A stretch of 64,000 nucleotides of DNA, from positions 2,762 to 66,761 of the forward strand of contig NZ_JAMQAW010000012.1 of NCBI RefSeq assembly GCF_023701525.1. The letters run 5' to 3'. Both the position numbers and the translations under genes were made by a program. Positions 60,188 through 64,000 of this stretch are shown one piece after another. The notes beneath the pieces were generated by a model. The model did not search any database. It was not told the origin of the DNA and saw nothing but the letters and a program-made list of their open reading frames with translations. Positions within the stretch are counted from its first letter, which is position 1, and each line of letters starts with the position of its first letter. Source of the stretch: Streptomyces albipurpureus (GTDB lineage: Bacteria > Actinomycetota > Actinomycetes > Streptomycetales > Streptomycetaceae).

Positions 60188-60831
60188 TGCATGCCGTCCA
60201 GGCCTTCGAGCAGCTTTGACTCGCACGCCTTGCGGGCCTGCTTGTACGAGGGCGACTCCTCGTCGAAGGCACGGGACATCGGGTTCGGCTGGCCGCCCGG
60301 CTGTGCGTTGCCGCCGCTCATGGTCGGGTTGGTGAACTTGGAGATGCCGTTGTCCCGCATGCACTGGGCGTGCGCGAGCATCGACTCGTACGCTTTCTGC
60401 TGGTCGATCTTGGGCGTTGCCGCGGACGCGGCCAGCAGCTCGTCGACGCAGGCGCGGTTCTTGCCGCCCTTGATGCCCTCGTTGCGGCCGGGCTGGGAGC
60501 CGATCTCGTTGATCTTCGCCCAGTCGAAGTGGCCGCTGAGCTTGGGGTCGGGGAAGTCCGGGTAGCCGCCCTTGGCGCGCATGCACTGGACGTACTTCAT
60601 CTGGGCGTCGTAGAAGGCGCTCTTGCCCGCGGGCTGGGTGGCTGGTGTGGTCTCGCCCTTCGTCGCGCTTGAGGTCGGCGCGTCCGGTACATCGGCGATC
60701 GCGTTGTCCTTCTTGGCGCCGTCGCTGTCATCACCGCCCCCGCAGGCCATCGAGAAGGCGAGGACGGGGACCGTGACGAGCGCGGTCAGGCGCAGCCGAC
60801 TACGGGTACGCGGGGTCGTTTTCAAGATCAT
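60184..60831 (-). CDS. Lipoprotein with two CMR-type repeats, 215 aa
   Basis: The first gene of the exporter operon. It has a lipoprotein signal (LTALVTVPVLAFSMAC) and a low-complexity Thr/Ala/Pro stretch. Two similar units follow: QMKYVQCMRAKGGYPDFPDP with a later ACVDELL, and MLAHAQCMRDNGISKFTNP with a later ACESKLL. Each unit has two Cys that could pair. Proteins with this CMR...G motif are common partners of HlyD/MacAB-like operons in actinobacteria. It may act as a sensor or a substrate-handling lipoprotein outside the cell; the role is unknown. Confidence 0.8.
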   Translation of the reverse strand: MILKTTPRTRSRLRLTALVTVPVLAFSMACGGGDDSDGAKKDNAIADVPDAPTSSATKGETTPATQPAGKSAFYDAQMKYVQCMRAKGGYPDFPDPKLSGHFDWAKINEIGSQPGRNEGIKGGKNRACVDELLAASAATPKIDQQKAYESMLAHAQCMRDNGISKFTNPTMSGGNAQPGGQPNPMSRAFDEESPSYKQARKACESKLLEGLDGMQ

Positions 60832-60964
60832 GCCCCTACTCTCGCGACCCCGTGTGACAGGCCCTCCATGGCCACATGATGAGAACGTAACAATGCCCCC
60901 GACCTGCACATCCACCACCCGTCGGGGCAGCGGACGGGCGGTTGTGGCGCCCATAATCGACGGC

Positions 60965-61660
60965 ATGCCGCATGTACTGCTCATCGAGGACGACGCGTCC
61001 GTAAGGGACGGAATGGAGCTCGTGCTGCGCCGGCACGGGTACGACATCGACACGGCGGCCACCGGCGAGGAAGCCCTCGCCCTGCTGGACGGGCCCGGGG
61101 GCGGGAAGGTTGAGCTGGCCGTACTGGATCTCATGCTGCCTGGAATGAACGGCTTCGAGGTGTGCCGCCGCATTCGTTCCAGGACCACCGTGCTGCCGAT
61201 CATCATGCTGACCGCGCGCGGCGACGACCAGGACGTCGTGACGGGTCTGGAGGCGGGCGCCGACGACTATGTGGTCAAGCCGGTCACCGCACCCGTGCTG
61301 GAGGCCCGCATCCGGGCCGCCCTGCGGCGTGCGGAACCGTCCGGGCAGACGCAGGGGGCGGACGCCGACAGCGCCGGGTTGGTGATCGACCGCGCCGGGC
61401 TGACCGTCACCAAGTACGGGGTCCTCATCGCGTTGCCGCCCACGGAGCTGCGGTTGCTGCTGGAGTTGTCGGCCGCCCCCGGACGGGTCTTCAGCCGCGA
61501 GCAGCTCCTCGACTCCGTATGGGACCACACCTACCTAGGTGACTCCCGGCTGGTGGACGCGGCGGTCGGCCGGCTGCGGGCCAAACTGGAGGACATACCG
61601 GCGAAGCCGCGGTACATCCAGACGGTGCGGGGCTTCGGCTATCGCTTTGGACCCCTGTGA
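60965..61660 (+). CDS. OmpR/PhoB-type response regulator, 231 aa
   Basis: The response regulator of the module divergent from the exporter operon. The acidic pocket is at residues 8-10 (LIEDD), with phosphoryl Asp55 (AVLDLMLPGMNGFEV), Thr (MLTARGDDQD) and Lys (DDYVVKPVTAP). The C-terminal winged helix is OmpR type (LPPTELRLLLELSAAPGRVFS, DSRLVDAAVGRLRAKLED, IQTVRGFGYRFG). The start is the ATG before PHVLLIED, 133 bases from the divergent lipoprotein gene, so it could bind the shared promoter region. It overlaps the kinase gene by four bases. Confidence 0.94.
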   Translation: MPHVLLIEDDASVRDGMELVLRRHGYDIDTAATGEEALALLDGPGGGKVELAVLDLMLPGMNGFEVCRRIRSRTTVLPIIMLTARGDDQDVVTGLEAGADDYVVKPVTAPVLEARIRAALRRAEPSGQTQGADADSAGLVIDRAGLTVTKYGVLIALPPTELRLLLELSAAPGRVFSREQLLDSVWDHTYLGDSRLVDAAVGRLRAKLEDIPAKPRYIQTVRGFGYRFGPL

Positions 61661-63174
61661 ACAGGAGGAACCAGGGCGGTGGTCCCACCGCGAAGCGCCG
61701 CTCCCGGCGGCTCGCCGGCGGGCTGCGCACCCGGCTGGTCGCCGGCTTCGTCGTCGTCGCCCTCATCAGCGCGGTGACCGCTACCGCCCTCGCCTACCGG
61801 GACGCCCGCACCGCCATCCTCCAGCGCACCCAGAACACCGCCGTGGACGATCTGCGGGAGCGGGTCAGCACGGTCGCCGCCGACTTCGACGTACCGCCCA
61901 ACCGGGAGTCGCTGTCGCGGTTCGCCGTGAAGGTCTCGGAAGGCATCGGCGTCGGCACCCCCATCGTGCTCGCGCGCTACCAGGACCTCGTCGCGGTCTC
62001 CGACACACTCGCCGACACCGAGGGCCGCATAACCACCGAGCTGCGCGCCGCGGTACGGGGCGGGGGTGGTGCCAGGTTCCAGCGGGTGATGTGGCGGGGC
62101 CAGCCGTACCTGATCGTCGGCATGCCCGTGCTGATCTACGACGACGGGAAGAGCCGCGTCTCCGGCCTGGAGGTCTTCGCCATCACCGATCTGCGGGCCG
62201 AGCGCGATGACACGGCCGCCCTGCTGGACTCCGTACGGACGGGCGTCGTGCCGGTGGTGGTGCTGGCCGCCGTTCTGGCGCTCCTGGCCGCGGGTACGGT
62301 CCTTCGTCCGGTCCGGAAACTGGGCCGGGCCACCCGTGAGCTCGCGGCCGGAGACCTGGGCAGCCGGGTGGCCGTCACCGGGCACGACGAACTCGCCGAT
62401 CTGGCCAGGACGTTCAATGAGACCGCCGACGCGCTCCAGGCATCCGATGCCGAGCTGCGCGAGCAGGAGGCGAAGGCACGCCGCTTTGTGGCGGATGTCT
62501 CGCACGAGCTGCGCACACCGCTGGCGGCGATGACGATGGTGGCGACCGTTCTGGAGGAGGACGCCGACCAACTGCCGCCGGACGCGGCGCGGGCAGCCCG
62601 TACCGTCGGCGCGGAGACGGCGCGGCTGGCCCGGCTGGTCGAGGATCTGATGGAGATCTCCCGCTTCGATGCGAAGGCGGCACGGCTGAACGCCACCGAG
62701 ACGGACCTCGCCGACACCGTACGAGCGTCGCTGGCACTGCGCGGCTGGACGGACCAGGTGCGGCTGCGGCTACCTGGCGGGGTACGGGCGGTGGTCGACC
62801 GGCGGCGCATCGATGTGATCGTTGCGAACCTGGTGGGCAACGCGCTGCGGCACGGAGCCCCGCCGGTCATCGTGACCCTCAAGGTCGCCCACGCGGTGGA
62901 CGGGGAGTGGGTGACGTTGGAGGTGGCCGACCACGGCCCGGGACTGCCACCGGAGGCTCGGGGGCGGGTCTTCGACCGGTTCTACAAGGCGGATGCGGCA
63001 CGTACGCGGAGCACGGCTGACGAGAGCGGCCAGGGCAGCGGCCTCGGCACGGCGATCGCGCTGGAGAACGCGCGGCTGCACGGCGGCACGATCGAGGTGG
63101 CCGACGGATCCCGGGGCGGCGCGGTGTTCACACTGCGGCTGCCCCTGCGACGCGACGGAGAGGAGACGCGGTGA
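61657..63174 (+). CDS. Sensor histidine kinase, 505 aa
   Basis: The sensor kinase paired with the preceding response regulator. It has an N-terminal helix (LVAGFVVVALISAVTATAL), an extracellular sensor of about 140 residues, a second helix (VVPVVVLAAVLALLAAGTVL) and a HAMP linker (RPVRKLGRATRELAAGDLG). The H-box FVADVSHELRTPLAAM follows, with the phosphorylated His near 283, then NLVGNALRHGAP, DHGPGLP and GSGLGTAIAL. GTG start overlapping the regulator stop; its own stop overlaps the lipoprotein gene. The signal may be the export substrate or envelope stress. Confidence 0.93.
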   Translation: MNRRNQGGGPTAKRRSRRLAGGLRTRLVAGFVVVALISAVTATALAYRDARTAILQRTQNTAVDDLRERVSTVAADFDVPPNRESLSRFAVKVSEGIGVGTPIVLARYQDLVAVSDTLADTEGRITTELRAAVRGGGGARFQRVMWRGQPYLIVGMPVLIYDDGKSRVSGLEVFAITDLRAERDDTAALLDSVRTGVVPVVVLAAVLALLAAGTVLRPVRKLGRATRELAAGDLGSRVAVTGHDELADLARTFNETADALQASDAELREQEAKARRFVADVSHELRTPLAAMTMVATVLEEDADQLPPDAARAARTVGAETARLARLVEDLMEISRFDAKAARLNATETDLADTVRASLALRGWTDQVRLRLPGGVRAVVDRRRIDVIVANLVGNALRHGAPPVIVTLKVAHAVDGEWVTLEVADHGPGLPPEARGRVFDRFYKADAARTRSTADESGQGSGLGTAIALENARLHGGTIEVADGSRGGAVFTLRLPLRRDGEETR

Positions 63175-63665
63175 AGGTCCGACCGGTGCTCTTGATCACC
63201 GCGCTGGGTAGCGCCCTCATGGGTTGCGGCGTTCAACCGACCGGAGTGGTGGACGCGGGCGGGCCCGCATCCGGCCTGACCAGCGGGATGCGGCTGTACT
63301 TCGCGTCCGACAGCGGACTGCGCGGGGTGTCGTTGCTCGACCGGAAGACCGAGAGCCTCGGCGGTGTGATGAAGCGGCTCGCCGAGGGGCCCTCGCCCAG
63401 CGAGGTGCGCGACGGGCTCTCCTCCGCCTACCGGATAGGCGGCTACACGGTGACCGGTAAGGGCACCCGCGTGACACTGCGCCTCGAAGGAGGCTATGCG
63501 GGGACGGGGAGCGACCAGGGCACGGGACAGCTGGTGTGCACGCTGTCGCGGGCGCAGTCCGTACTCGATTCGACGGTCAGGGCCGATGAGGTCGAGGTCA
63601 CCTTGCGACCGTCGGAAGGCGCGGTGCTGGGTCCCTACCGGTGTGCGGAGTTCCTCAACGGGTGA
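63171..63665 (+). CDS. Lipoprotein (GerMN-like), 164 aa
   Basis: A small exported lipoprotein behind the kinase gene. Its signal ends in the lipobox LMGC (VLLITALGSALMGC). The mature part has a GerMN-like layout (MRLYFASDSGLRGVSLLDR, LGGVMKRLAEGPSPSEV, SSAYRIGGYTVTG, then LVCTLSRAQSVLDS), a domain found in spore-germination and kinase-partner lipoproteins such as LpqB. GTG start overlapping the kinase stop by four bases, so it is made with the kinase and may act as its accessory. The family name is tentative. Confidence 0.7.
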   Translation: MKVRPVLLITALGSALMGCGVQPTGVVDAGGPASGLTSGMRLYFASDSGLRGVSLLDRKTESLGGVMKRLAEGPSPSEVRDGLSSAYRIGGYTVTGKGTRVTLRLEGGYAGTGSDQGTGQLVCTLSRAQSVLDSTVRADEVEVTLRPSEGAVLGPYRCAEFLNG

Positions 63666-64000
63666 GGCGGGCCGCTGATTTGGCCGCGCCGATCCAGGCG
63701 GGCTGCCCAGCCCGGTGCACCGATCCGGCTGGGCCGTTGATCTCGGCGCGCCGACCAAGCGGGCGCGCGCCGCCGTTCGCTCCGTCCCGTACGGGTGCGC
63801 AGGCCGAGCGAAGCCGGTGCCCACGAACAGCGGTGTTCATCGCGGGGTCCCGGCCAGCACCGGTGGTCACGATCGGAGTGTTCATCGCCGGTCCCGGCTG
63901 GCGCCGGTGGCCGCACGACCTTGAGCGGCCGCCGAAGCGCGGGTTTCGGGTACACGGGCCGGGTGGCCCGACTCGTCGTCGAGGAGGGGAACGGCGGAAC
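63666..64000. other. Downstream gap with an imperfect direct repeat
   Basis: Two similar stretches of about 33 bases, starting GTGTTCATCGC, lie at 63833-63866 and 63878-63910 and share the CCCGGC..GC.CCGGTGG core. No gene with a start and ribosome site is evident before the window ends. Confidence 0.35.

Noticed and set aside
1..64000. CRISPR array or cas genes
   Set aside because: All arrays seen have units of 5 to 8 bases without spacers; no 28-37 base repeats with unique spacers and no cas-like proteins were found.

Overview
The window is chromosomal DNA from a high-GC actinomycete, almost certainly Streptomyces. Third codon positions are strongly G/C, GTG and TTG starts are common, many genes overlap by the four-base ATGA/GTGA type, and the gene families are typical of the genus (LAL regulators, a second nuo cluster, Tat and lipoprotein exports, secreted chitinase, DUF1259, DUF2071). 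No rRNA, tRNA, CRISPR array or complete mobile element was found. The mix of intact accessory genes and many broken ones suggests a chromosome arm or another variable region.

Layout. 1-8.3 kb: accessory stretch with hypothetical proteins, a SAM methyltransferase, a decayed IS5-family transposase beside a frameshifted DUF1259 gene, a SLATT-type membrane protein in a lower-GC patch, and a RibD/DHFR-like reductase. 8.4-14.5 kb: a LacI regulator divergent from an ABC sugar-type transporter, nucleoside hydrolase and ribokinase, read as a nucleoside uptake and salvage operon with two near-identical operators in the divergent gap. 14.8-18.7 kb: secreted proteins (beta-propeller, FnIII-GH18 chitinase, small I36-like protein). 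19.1-27.4 kb (minus): a truncated complex I cluster, nuoA-(NuoB/NuoD-like fusion)-H-J-K-L-M-N, with no C, E, F, G or I. 28.2-30.0 kb: two truncated or frameshifted remnants (TerD type; PCMT-like methyltransferase). 30.3-34.7 kb: isochorismatase-fold hydrolase, NADP-binding protein, ABM monooxygenase-like protein, HSL-type hydrolase, MarR regulator. 34.9-40.8 kb: two tandem paralogous LAL (LuxR) regulators. 41.3-42.5 kb: an orphan solute-binding protein flanked by two related transposase remnants. 42.8-45.9 kb: two-component system and TetR. 45.9-47.2 kb: broken MHS-family transporter. 47.6-51.1 kb: secreted alpha/beta hydrolase, then a TetR regulator and FAD monooxygenase that share a TAACGNNGTTA operator. 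51.5-57 kb: tiny membrane peptide, lipoprotein, DUF1062, DUF2071 and a paralogous DUF6461-like pair. 57.2-63.7 kb: a MacAB-like export/signalling module (lipoprotein, HlyD-like protein, ATPase, permease) divergent from a response regulator, histidine kinase and lipoprotein.

The most unusual content is the nuo-type cluster. The gene between nuoA and nuoH reads as a fusion of a NuoB-like domain and a NuoD-like domain joined by a His-rich linker. It has lost the NuoB cysteines and the NuoD quinone-site His motif, and the matching quinone-site loops of NuoH and the NuoA loop Cys are also degenerate, while most of the proton-channel residues of the antiporter-like subunits remain. This points to a complex-I-derived membrane machine that no longer does NADH:quinone chemistry in the usual way. 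All family calls here come from reading motifs by eye; no database search was run.
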